A stretch of DNA of 64,000 nt from Pictodentalium vernedei (Eukaryota; Mollusca; Scaphopoda; Dentaliida; Dentaliidae), in NCBI GenBank assembly GCA_031216915.1, contig CM062294.1, positions 162,395,455 through 162,459,454 on the forward strand. Reading direction: 5' to 3'. This document shows, piece after piece, positions 22,700-31,811 of this stretch. The notes beneath the pieces are model-generated. The model was not told where the DNA came from. It did not search any database and saw only the letters and a program-made list of their open reading frames with translations. The position numbers and the translations under genes were made by a program. Each line of letters starts with the position of its first letter. Within the stretch, counting starts at the first letter, position 1.

Positions 22700-24272
22700 A
22701 CAAGAAGTCCTCATATATCCATCCGAAGACAGGAGGAATACTGTAAGCCAAACAAGGCAGCGGCAATGAATTCACGTAGCTGTAATAGAAGGTTGTTGTA
22801 TTGGGGAAAGAAGTTCGCTTCAGGCGAACGTAGAGATTTCGCGGCAGCAGGGGATACTTGCGGCTGTGTGGATGCAGTCGTGGCTCGACAGTTGTTGTCA
22901 AATATTTTGAGTAGAATATTTTAGTAAAAGTTGGTTAAAACAAATTAAGTCCGAAGTATTAGCAGAGAACAAGTCCACACTTGCTGAGGACAAAGCGTAA
23001 TGGTCCAACACTATGGGGCAGAAAAAAGTCACGCAGAATCTCGAATCGCGGGTTTTCAATTTCCTGTAGTTTCCATTAACGTCCATTTTGTCCATTTTGA
23101 TTACCGGAGTGTTTCGTAACATCAAAGGTAATTGTTATAATTTTGCTTGTTTTTACGTCCGCTATGATTGACAGAATTTGGCTGAAAACTTTTAATCAAA
23201 AATAATTGGCGGATTTTCGATAGACAAAGATGCTTTGTGAGAATCGTCAGAAAGTCCATGTGTGGAATATTATTTGAAAAACAAATGGGACTTTTAGCAG
23301 AAAATGTTAAAGTGTTCAGCGAAGCGAGGCCCTGAAGAGACCTTGGCAAATGTGATCATAAACGTACCTCTGCTACTGCTTATGGAAACCATTGCTCTGA
23401 ATTTGACCTTTCGTTCAATTTTTATATGAATCCACGGTACAACGCATTAATCAGTGATATAATAACATATTCAAATCGCTATTAACACACCTGTTTTCTT
23501 ACTTAATTCAATTCCGATTCTTTATTTCTACACTATCGTTATAATGGTGTTAGGAGTTTCAAAATGAAACACATATACAAGTTTTACGTTACCAGTGTAT
23601 GAATGAACAAATTATTGACGTAATCAAGTAACGCTCTTGATAAATAAATATTATCATAACAGCGTGTTGATTCGTGTCGTAGTATCACGTCGAGTTGAGG
23701 AGGCCAGATTTTCGGATCACACGAGCTGCCTGCTTCGATGTCAAATTCACCCAAATTTGCCATTTTAATTAATATGCGGTGAAAAGCCGATTACAAAATA
23801 GCAGACGAAACAACAACGACTTCCCTAGTTACGAAAACTATTCACGGAAACTCTCGGATATTTCCGTGGGAGTGTGATATGGATTTTTGATTTCCGTAAG
23901 GGTGTGATATGGACTTTTGATCCGGAAAAATCTCACCCGGAGTGATACAACAGTTTAGAAAACATCGTCAAACAGTAGTGATATTTAGGGTAAAAATGTC
24001 ATAGTCATATGAGAAAACTAATTAGCCCTCTTCAGCTTAATTACTATGAATAAATAACTCATTTTTGTATTCATCAAGTGTGCAAATTTCAGTTTGATTG
24101 CATAGGAATACGTCAAATGATCATTGCATAAATATATTTATAAAAGTTGCGGATCACATGCGTCGGTTGATTTAGGGTTAATTGTTGTGTTTGCGTCAGT
24201 GGGTGTTGACCTCTGATGTAGAAATGAGTTTTTCACGTCGCTATTGTCTGGGTGAAATGTTCGTAGTCCGTG
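22700..24272. other. No recognised feature upstream of the LTR element
   Basis: Four short reverse ORFs of 75-118 codons lie here, with no recognisable domain and no repeat match. The reverse 118- and 76-codon ORFs overlapping 24138-24494 run into the LTR and recur in the 3' LTR, so they are LTR shadows. Confidence 0.45.
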
Positions 24273-24607
24273 TGTTGTGAAATTGAGTATTGAGATTACG
24301 CCCGACTTGTGTTGCCGTTGTCTTGTCGGGCGAGAAGAACCGATGTTCGTCGAATCCATCTGATTGGTCGATTGGATGATAAACAAGATCTCGCCAGATC
24401 TCAGCCATTGAAGTTCGCAGAACTTTAGAAGTGACGCTAATTTGCAGACGTTTCTTGAGAAGCAGAAGCAACAGTGATAAAACGCTATCATCAAACCTCG
24501 TTAGTCAATAGCAGGAAAGTGAGTTGACATATTATATTGAAAACAACTGCTATTGCAATATATATTTTGTGCTATATATAAAATATATCATCATTAATTT
24601 TTCAATA
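24273..24607 (+). repeat. 5' LTR
   Basis: 335 bp, beginning TGTTGTGAAATTGAG and ending 'tttttcaata'. It differs from the 3' LTR at only about four positions ('ttcgtcg' versus 'ttgggcg', 'attgcaa' versus 'attacaa', 'ttcaata' versus 'tttaata'), roughly 1% divergence, so the insertion is fairly recent. It contains a dyad CGCCCGAC..GTCGGGCG near its start and a TA-rich stretch (TATATATAAA, about 24574) close to its end. No canonical AATAAA is visible. Confidence 0.93.
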
Positions 24608-24608
24608 T

Positions 24609-24632
24609 TTGGCGACGATATGACTCGAACTG
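24609..24632 (+). promoter_or_regulatory. Putative primer binding site
   Basis: TGGCGACGATATGACTCGAA starts 1-2 bases after the 5' LTR. Its complement ends in CCA and contains GTTCGAGTC, the T-loop signature, so it looks like the last 20 or more bases of a tRNA, possibly a Ser type. The exact tRNA cannot be named without the host tRNA set. Confidence 0.75.
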
Positions 24633-24640
24633 ACTGCAGG

Positions 24641-25105
24641 GTGAGTACCACTCGCGGCCATGTTTCTTGTTAGAAAAAATTGATAGCGTCTCCATTTTGA
24701 AATTTGGAAAATATCACTTAAGGTCGAAGTTGAAATTCGGTTGTTGCCTTATTTCAATTACTTTTGAATATGTGTTGAATTCTTTTTTTCTTTTTTAACC
24801 CTTAGGAAATTAATTTTCATTGAGTTGGTGCTCTTTGATGTTTTTCCTGACTTGTTTGAAATATCGGTCGGTGCCTTTGTTTTGAACAGTCTGGTGATTC
24901 CTGAAAGGGTGTTAAAGAGTTCAATATTTTGAATTTTGTTTATATTGGGTTGTTGCTCAATATGTTTTGAAAATATATTTTTCGGCTGACCAGCACGTAA
25001 CGCCAAAAATATTATTTTCGTGTATAAAGTTTTTTTGCTTTCTAAATTTTTTCTTCTAAAAAAAAAACAAACCAAAAACAAAAACAATTTTTTCATTTTT
25101 TCCAG
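24641..25105 (+). other. Possible intron in the retrotransposon leader
   Basis: A strong donor-like sequence, CAGG|GTGAGT, lies at 24637-24646, just after the primer site. A strong acceptor-like sequence, a long T-rich tract ending TTTTTTCCAG, ends at 25105, 43 bp before the first ATG. The 465 bp between is T/A-rich and has no forward ORF. This is inference from splice-site consensus only. The reverse 132-codon ORF overlapping it is a low-complexity artefact. Confidence 0.4.
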
Positions 25106-25148
25106 TTGGAATTTCTTGTAAAAAATTTTTGAAACATATTCAAGAGCC

Positions 25149-27440
25149 ATGGACAATAAAATAAAAGTTAATACTGCTTCTTATGAAGAACTACTGAAAA
25201 TTCCCCATGTAGGCCCAGCAATTGCGGGTGAAATAATTGAAAGGAGGGAGTATGTAGAAGTCTTGACCAGGGAAGACCTAATTTCAATACCTTATTTCAG
25301 AGGTTCAAGAGATCAATGGAATGCTATAGATTTTAGCAGACCTTGCAACCCAGTTAGGCAAAGAACCGAAATGGATGAACAGGTCTTGGTACAGGGTTTA
25401 ACTCCACCCCTTTCAATTACCAAATCACTTTGCATAGATCCAATGGATATGGAAAATCCTATGCTAAGTGATAAAGTGGAAGTTAAGTATTCGATTTTGT
25501 CGCCACAACAATCGATAAGTAGTTCTAGACCCACAGTGAGTCCAGCAAGTTCAGAGTATGTTCCAGTAGGGGCAGAGCCTGTTGGTCTAGTGAGACAAAC
25601 TGAGTATTCTCAGAATTTGTCAGCTAGTCGAGTGGTTGAAGGCGACCTGATTCCATCGACTGAGCTGATAAGTCAAAGTGGGCGAATTTCTAAAGTAAGT
25701 GGGGTGGAGGATGGCTACCTGAGTCCACCTCATTTAACACTTTCAGGAAACCCTGACAGCCGATATCTGCAGAGTATTGATCAGAACATAGAGGTTAAAG
25801 TAGAGGTGGAGGAAGGCTACCTAAGTCCACCTGAGCTTACATACACCCGGCTTTCTGATAATATGAGGGCAGAATATGACAGGATCAGGGGAGAAAATGA
25901 GAAACTAATGCAACGGGTTAAAATTGCGGAATTGCAATTAGAAATTCAGAGGTTAGAGCTGAAAAATAACCCGGATGTTAGGCCAAAGGTGTCAGTAAGT
26001 TCTGAGGCACCGGCTTCAGCTGATAGCCAGATATTTTATACTGAGGGGCCTCTGACCGGAAGTACTCCATCGGAGGAGCCCTTAGATTTGACAATGGGCG
26101 CTGCAAGCACTGCAGGGCTTAGCCAAAAGGTTGATCAGCCTAAGTCGATGGTTTGGGATGGTCGATACCAGAGGATGTCTCCTAAAAGATATACGTCAAC
26201 TCCAAAATGTAATTTAGGGGTCATTAGGTATCAGGATGACTCATCCCAGGTAACACACCTTTCGCCTACACAACAGGTTTTGGTGAATAGAAATAATATA
26301 GGGGCAAGAAGTATTTTATCTGCAGTACCCCAGATAAATAAATATGAGTCTGTGTCAAAACAAAATGTTAACATGCCTCTATCCTCCGGCTAGGCACGTG
26401 TTGGGGGTGGAGAAGTTAAAATTTTGTTAAAACCATCTCTTTCCTCCGGCACGGCACGTGTTGGGGGTGGTGAATTTAATAGGCCACAGACATTGAATGA
26501 AAATACAGTTGTTGCCCATTCACCAAAAATATACAGTTATTCGACACAACCCAATTATACATTGGCTGGTCAAAGGTCACTGGCACGAGAAAATGCAGTT
26601 ACTTATACTACATCTGCAGTGACCGGAACTATCATGAATGCAGGTGAGATTCATTATAGGACAAGAGGTAATTTGAATACGACTGTTTCTCCCAATTATA
26701 TGTATCAAGATGTTTCTGGGCGACGGCTACCTGAACCTAGTAAACTGAGCGGATACCAGATGCCGTCGAGTACAGCTACGAAAGTTTATCCTGGGGTACA
26801 TCAGAATTTGAGTACTCAGGATCAACGTCATAAATCTGTGCACTTTATACAAAATGCACATGATAATCAAACACCAAACAATTTACCTCAGCAGCCATGT
26901 GTAAGTGGAAGTGTCGGGTCACAAATAAATAAAGTATTGGTTAACACTGGTCCTACAATACAAGTGAATCAAACAGGCCAGGTGAATCCAATCTTGAGTT
27001 ATCAGGTACCAGTTTATGAAGGTGTACGCCTGGCGGAACCTAGTGGAGTACCCTCGAGGGTCCAACATTCTTACACTCAACAGTCTGCAACGACAAGAAC
27101 TGGGGATAATCAAGTATATGTTCAAAATAGTGTTTCATATCCTGACCGAACGCAACGGGTATGTTACGAAAATGTAGGCCAGTATGCTCAACAATTGTCT
27201 CCGAATATTCATTATCAGGGAGCATCAGGAAATCCTATGCCCCCTAGGTCATCTGTTCAAAATGAATGTGTACTAATCCCACAAGAGGGTGCATTTGGCC
27301 ACCAACTGCGTCCTCAAGTTCATAGTAATACAATCGGACATCACCAAGTTCCTATTGGAAATACAAATAATTGGCAAACACAAAGTTATGATTATAATCA
27401 AGGAGGGGTGTATGGAAACCCACCCCCCCCCCCTCAATAG
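25149..27440 (+). pseudogene. Gag-like N-terminal region with ComEA-type helix-hairpin-helix
   Basis: Opens with a good start context (gccATGG). Residues 6-50 match the helix-hairpin-helix pattern of the ComEA family: VNTAS at 7-11, EELLKIPHVGPAIA at 13-26, then a basic-acidic helix. This family binds DNA non-specifically. Residues about 185-230 contain two GYLSPP motifs. Residues about 237-275 are charged and heptad-like, probably a coiled coil. The rest is Ser/Pro/Gln/Asn-rich and probably disordered. An in-frame TAG at 26391-26393 splits the frame into 414 and 338 codons. The stop lies in one of two tandem copies of a segment of about 60 bp (26376-26480); the other copy has a sense codon at that point. 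The frame ends at 27440, just after a long C run where an indel probably shifted it. The product would be a structural or nucleic-acid-binding part of Gag. Confidence 0.75.
26372..26482 (+). repeat. Short tandem duplication carrying the Gag nonsense codon
   Basis: The segment 'cctccggc..ggcacgtgttgggggtgg' occurs twice, about 60 bp apart. The first copy reads TAG where the second reads ACG in the same frame. The duplication keeps the downstream frame, so only the point change breaks the protein. Confidence 0.8.
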
Positions 27441-28547
27441 GTATGGTTCACCTAATAGGAGTTTGCTATTGGCATCAGTAAAGTATGGGGCTTCTCAGTC
27501 GAACCAGATACCAAATATGAATTATCAAACTCTGAGGAGCCAGGATCAATTGCCTAGACAGTAAGATGTCCAATTGTCAGCTACATGTCAAAATATGGGT
27601 AATCAGTCGTCTATGCCTGGACTTGCGTTGCCGGCACGGCAGGGTGAGTTCATGTATAGTCAAGAGAATCAAATGAATTCCCAAACAACACAATTCCCAA
27701 TGAACAGTCAAGTTTCACACTCATACCGACCACCACAGCCTTTTCCATCTACAATACCAGGTATGCAGGTTCCACTGAATCAGGTACAAATGGGGCCGTC
27801 ACAATCCCGACAAGTACTGAACGGATTGAGTCAACCAGTGAGATTGGACTTGCAATACCCGACCGAACGGGAGGGGGTGCAAATGTCCCAATCTCAGCAG
27901 CCTGGAAGTTCTGTTCCACGAAAATTAGTTGTGCCTCAAGGCTTGAAATTTGAAGGTACTGAATCGTGGACAGCTTTTAAAATTAAATTTAAGCGTTATG
28001 CTGTAATGGAGCAATGGACTCCAGAGGAACAAAAAATGTTTTATGTTTCTGTCTTGGTGGTAAAGCTAGTGAAGTGTACTCGTTATGGTGTGAAAGAAAT
28101 CAAAATATGACCATAGAGGAGCAATTGACACGGTTAGAGGCCCGTTTCGGTGAACATAGTACACAAGAGACTACCCAGTTAAAGTTTCAAAATGTTAAAC
28201 AAACACAAGGTCAATCTTTGGAAGACTGGGCCGAAACGGTACTCTCTTTAGCGACATATGCTTTTAAAGATTGTCCAGAGCAATTTGTTAACCAGCAGGC
28301 TTTATTTAGATTCTGCCATGGGTGTACAGACACAGTAGCAGCTGAATATGTAATAAACAGTCGCCCGACCAGCATGGAAGAGGCGATTAAACTGTTAAAA
28401 TGGCATCAGTATAATAGACTGGCAATGCATAGAGACGCTTCACTGGGTACTAGTAGTGGTGAAAGTCCCAGCAGAATTAGGGAAGTGCGAAATGATAATC
28501 GTGGTGGCTCTGGCTATCGTGCCAGAAATAAATCTAAAAAAAATTAG
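27420..28547 (+). pseudogene. Gag capsid-like region, frameshifted
   Basis: After the C run at about 27422-27434 the coding frame moves to the second frame (27289-27564), meets a stop at 27562-27564 and continues in the same frame to about 28060. A further shift moves it to the frame of 28014-28547. The region from about 27930 to 28460 has the pattern of a retrotransposon Gag capsid: a Trp-containing start (ESWTAFKIKFKRYA), a Leu-rich middle, SLEDWAETVLSLA and a C-terminal helix. In related elements this forms the particle shell. Breaks are described only; no repaired protein is given. Confidence 0.7.
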
Positions 28548-28613
28548 AAATAAGGGAGGTAAGTCATCTCCTAGAGGTGATTCACCGAAAGATCGGGGAA
28601 TGATTTTCAGTTT

Positions 28614-28910
28614 TTGAAATCAAAAACATTTGCCTTAGAGGCAAAGACAGAAGAGAATTTTGATCAAAAATTACAACAGTTGTTGGATAAACTGAATTCC
28701 CTGATGCAAAACAAAACTTCCTCTGACCTGACAGATACTCGAGGGGCAAAGGGAGTACCACGATCAAGTTCGACTTCTCCTAATAAGAAAAATGTGCAGT
28801 GCTTTCTGTGTCAAGCCTTTGGTCACTTCAAGTCACAGTGCCCCTCGAAAAATGCAAAAAATATAAAGAATAAGGGGCGCAGTGTGCACTTTGAGGATCA
28901 AACAAACTAG
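28614..28910 (+). pseudogene. Nucleocapsid-like CCHC zinc knuckle
   Basis: A 98-codon open segment with a Lys/Leu helix at its start (about residues 15-35), a Ser-rich linker and one zinc knuckle, CFLCQAFGHFKSQC, at residues 63-76. The knuckle fits C-x2-C-x4-H-x4-C exactly. This motif binds RNA in Gag proteins. It is cut off from the upstream capsid frame by a stop after an A-rich run (about 28535) and from the downstream protease by a stop at 28910 plus a frame change. A basic tail follows the knuckle. Confidence 0.85.
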
Positions 28911-28936
28911 AACGGGGCGAATCAAGAGGTCTGATT

Positions 28937-29416
28937 TTGTCCCCTACACCCTCATACAATGACCTCAATAATAGTGCTAATAGTTTACTGATTGAAGTGG
29001 AAAATTTAGTTGTCCGAAGAGTAAAATCCCCATCTGCAATTCATTTAGAAGTTGCAATTGCAGGTTTGACAACGCATGCAGTAGTTGATACTGCAGCAGA
29101 CGTCACTGTGTTGTCAGACAGTTTTTTTGAACGCATAAAACCGCCAATTCTGAAATCTGTTCGTTTTAATACAGAGGCGAGAGACGGACAGATGTTAGGG
29201 AAGTATCTTGGTCCCATACCGGTACAGGTTGGTGATCGAACATACAGTGAGTGCATATATGTGGCACCAATCGAAGATGAAATTTTACTCGGAATTGATT
29301 TCTTAAGAAAACATAAAGTTATAATTGATACAGAAAAAGACTTGATTGCTATTGACCAAGTTGTAATACCCACCATTACAAAAAATAGTAAATCTTTGAA
29401 AATTGCAAAAAATTAG
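28937..29416 (+). pseudogene. Retropepsin-like aspartic protease
   Basis: A 159-codon open segment with the active-site pattern VVDTAADVTVLS at residues 49-60 (Asp51-Thr52-Ala53; Ala in place of the usual Gly is tolerated in some retrotransposons). The second signature, EILLGIDFLRKHKVIID, is at residues 115-131. Length and spacing fit a single-domain retropepsin that dimerises to cut the polyprotein. It lies in a different frame from the knuckle segment and could have been expressed by frameshifting in an intact parent. A stop after KIAKN ends it, but protein-like sequence continues downstream. Confidence 0.85.
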
Positions 29417-29715
29417 TTTACTTGATGACACTGTGATTCCGCCCAATTCTGCAACATTATTAAAGGGTGATTTAGATCAGTTTCTCACGGATTTTGTTGC
29501 AGAACCATCTGAAACTTAACCGCTTGTAGGTTTACGTTCGGTTTATACCGATCAGCGGAATTCACACATTTGTCTAATTAATGTTAATAATCATCAGGTC
29601 TTTTTACCAAGAAATCAATTGATTGATCATGCGTATGAGATTGACTCAGTTTTAGACAGTTTTCCTCATCAATCTGATCAAGGTATCCTTGAAAATCTAT
29701 TAGCTGATACCAAGT
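29417..29715 (+). pseudogene. Linker between protease and the missing reverse transcriptase
   Basis: Conceptual translation gives a PPNSATLLKGDL segment, a stop in 'gaaacttaacc', and then a segment with INVNNHQVFLPRNQ followed by an acidic YEIDSVLDSF region. This resembles the spacer that precedes reverse transcriptase in LTR pol proteins. No RT motif follows: protein similarity ends near 29715 and TatD-like sequence begins soon after. I place the internal deletion here. Confidence 0.55.
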
Positions 29716-29740
29716 ACAAGTATTTGAGGTCGACTTAGGT

Positions 29741-30411
29741 GTGACCCCTAAGGAGCACCCAAGGGGGTCCACCCAAGGAGTCAGTAATTTAGCTGTGGTG
29801 CAGGACGAGCACCTGAATGTGCCCAGTCAGGTCCATACTGCTGAAACCCCCCAAGAGTACACTGAAGGGTTGCTTGAATGCAGTTATGGAGACTCCTCTC
29901 CCAAGCATTTCCTGGGAGGAAGCCATTGATTTAGAGAACTTCTGGAGCTTGCATCAAAAGATAATCCCTTGGTTTTGCACATTCGTGGGTCTGAAGACGA
30001 CCTGATGTCTCATGATGTGTTAAACACAGCTTTGATGGAAGTTCTTATGGCAACACACAGTGGACAGGTGATCCATATCCACTGTTTCACAGGTCTCAAA
30101 AGGGATGTTGAGGCCTGGCTGCATCACCGCCCAAACACATATTTTGGGCTAACAGGGATGTGCCGCGGTTTTAGCGGGGAACTGAAGAAGCAACGATTCC
30201 CCTAAATCGTCTACTGCTGGAAACAGATTTACCTTATTTCCCCATGGGAAGGCGACACTGGACTACCCCAGCGGTTATTGGTGAAGTAGCCGAAGAGGTT
30301 ACTCACATCTGGGCAGGTATTGCCAGGGTGAATCACCAATACCAGGAGGGTATGCAGGAGATTCTGGGGGCCACCCTAGCGAACGCAAAGGTGGTTTACG
30401 GAATCCCATGA
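29741..30411 (+). pseudogene. TatD-family nuclease fragment (C-terminal part)
   Basis: Across three shifting frames the translation matches the C-terminal half of TatD-type metal-dependent hydrolases (TIM-barrel deoxyribonucleases). It has an 'LVLHIRGSEDDL' strand (the HxR region), VIHIHCFTG with the metal-binding His, a YFGLTGMC strand, LLLETDLPYFP with the conserved Glu-Thr-Asp, and a final ANAKVVYGIP helix just before a stop at 30409-30411. The spacing is as in the family. The N-terminal half with the first HxH motif is missing or unrecognisable, and frames are broken, so it is inactive here. Intact relatives are proteins of about 260-300 residues that act as 3'-5' exonucleases. It lies inside the LTRs, downstream of protease, which suggests the parental element encodes it. 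Confidence 0.75.
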
Positions 30412-30446
30412 TCGCCTTCTCATCCATTTTTGGAAGCGACCCATGA

Positions 30447-30630
30447 GTTGCCTGAGCAGACGCAACGGTAGCTAGTGGTCTTTAAAATTAGTCAATTAGA
30501 GTAATTATCCGTTTGGTTGCCTGAGCAGACGCAAGGGTGGCCTGAGGATTCAAATTTAGTAAATTACAGTAATTATCCATTTGGTTGCCTAAGCAGACGC
30601 AATGGTGGCCTGTGGATTAAACATTTGTTT
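30447..30630 (+). repeat. 69-bp tandem repeat in the retrotransposon 3' region
   Basis: Two full units and one partial unit begin GTTGCCTGAGCAGACGCAA at 30447, 30516 and 30584. They contain 'aattagagtaattatccgtt' or a close variant. They follow the TatD-like stop and have no ORF. Possible roles in RNA packaging or 3' processing are speculation. Confidence 0.85.
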
Positions 30631-31005
30631 AAAAATAACTCAGTTTGGCACATTCCCTGAGGTGTAACGGCATGCAGCTTTTCATCCTATGAAATTATGG
30701 TTTACACCCGGTGCGGACGCATTGGGGGTAGAAATAAATTATTTACTGAAATTGATACCCTAATTTATGGATTTTATTTGAAATTAAATCGGCTTTGACC
30801 GATATCTTAATTGTAAATCAAAATGATTTTTATGGGGCTTCTTGTGAAGGCAAAAGTACTTTGCGTGATCAGGGAGTGCCCAAGTATTTGGCTGAGATTT
30901 TTTATAATGAATTGAATATATCTGTTTAAGGTGAGTTGCTGATTCGGCCCTAGCAGGATCTACGTATCTTCGGTTCTACTCTTCCCTGCAACAAAAAAGT
31001 TCAAT

Positions 31006-31020
31006 CAAAAGGAGGAAGAG
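31006..31020 (+). promoter_or_regulatory. Polypurine tract
   Basis: AAAAGGAGGAAGAG directly abuts the 3' LTR, as expected for the primer of plus-strand DNA synthesis. Confidence 0.85.
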
Positions 31021-31355
31021 TGTTGTGAAATTGAGTATTGAGATTACGCCCGACTTGTGTTGCCGTTGTCTTGTCGGGCGAGAAGAACCGATGTTGGGCG
31101 AATCCATCTGATTGGTCGATTGGATGATAAACAAGATCTCGCCAGATCTCAGCCATTGAAGTTCGCAGAACTTTAGAAGTGACGCTAATTTGCAGACGTT
31201 TCTTGAGAAGCAGAAGCAACAGTGATAAAACGCTATCATCAAACCTCGTTAGTCAATAGCAGGAAAGTGAGTTGACATATTATATTGAAAACAACTGCTA
31301 TTACAATATATATTTTGTGCTATATATAAAATATATCATCATTAATTTTTTAATA
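31021..31355 (+). repeat. 3' LTR
   Basis: 335 bp, almost identical to 24273-24607, followed by the target-site copy CGTG at 31356-31359. The reverse ORFs overlapping it are the same shadows as in the 5' LTR. Confidence 0.93.
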
Positions 31356-31566
31356 CGTGCAGTTCATGACTGTTGTGGTCATGAAGTGCAGATTGTTTTT
31401 GATCATTCGAAGCTTGCCGTTCCGCTGTGCAACAGTGTTCTCCGTTCTATTTTGCAATCCCACCCGCCAACCCTCCAGGTCTCACACTAATATCAGAGTG
31501 TAATGCGTTTGGTTGTATATACTTGCAATGTTGCTATATAACTGTTCTCAGAACCGATACACTTCG

Positions 31567-31811
31567 TTAACCCTTTACCTAACATGAAAAGCAGACGACA
31601 CTTGCAAAAAAAATTTTTGAATAACTAATTTTTTTCATGTTTTTTGTCTCAAAAACATAGGTTATGACCCCTCGTTGGCACGAGCTCGTTCCAACGAGGG
31701 GTCATAACATATATTTTTGAGACAAAAAATGAAAAAGATAATGAAAATTAATTGGCGACTTTTGAGAATAGCGATGGCCGGTTTTGGCCGTTACGTTGGG
31801 TAAAGGGTTAA
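31567..31811. mobile_element. piggyBac-like MITE, subfamily A, copy 4
   Basis: Perfect TTAA at 31567-31570 and 31808-31811. Ends CCCTTTACCTAACATG and CGTTGGGTAAAGGG. The core reads GACCCCTCGTTGGcACGAG, then CTCGTTCCAACGAGGGGTC, with a shortened centre. The arms contain 'aaaagcagacgacacttgc' and 'ggccggttttggccgttacg'. It lies about 210 bp downstream of the LTR element. Confidence 0.92.

Larger units (their letters stand above)
24273..31355 (+). mobile_element. LTR retrotransposon, internally deleted, with HhH and TatD-like domains
   Basis: The element is 7.08 kb, bounded by 335-bp direct LTRs and flanked by CGTG at 24269-24272 and 31356-31359, consistent with a 4-bp target-site duplication. 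Order: LTR, primer site, leader with a possible intron, N-terminal Gag with a helix-hairpin-helix, Pro/Gln/Asn-rich region, capsid-like region, CCHC knuckle, aspartic protease, pre-RT linker, TatD-like fragment, 3' tandem repeats, polypurine tract, LTR. Reverse transcriptase, RNase H and integrase are absent, so this copy needs help in trans. All reading frames carry frameshifts or stops, several at homopolymers. The Gag-knuckle-protease order fits Ty3/Gypsy or BEL-type elements. Clade cannot be set without RT. Confidence 0.9.

Noticed and set aside
24574..24583. TATATATAAA in the LTR as promoter
   Set aside because: It lies about 25 bp from the LTR end, leaving no room for an R and U5 region, and is embedded in general AT-rich sequence.
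24758..25156. 132-codon reverse ORF in the LTR-element leader
   Set aside because: Lys/Phe-rich low-complexity product opposite a T-rich leader, with no domain. It is better explained by the candidate intron and polypyrimidine tract.
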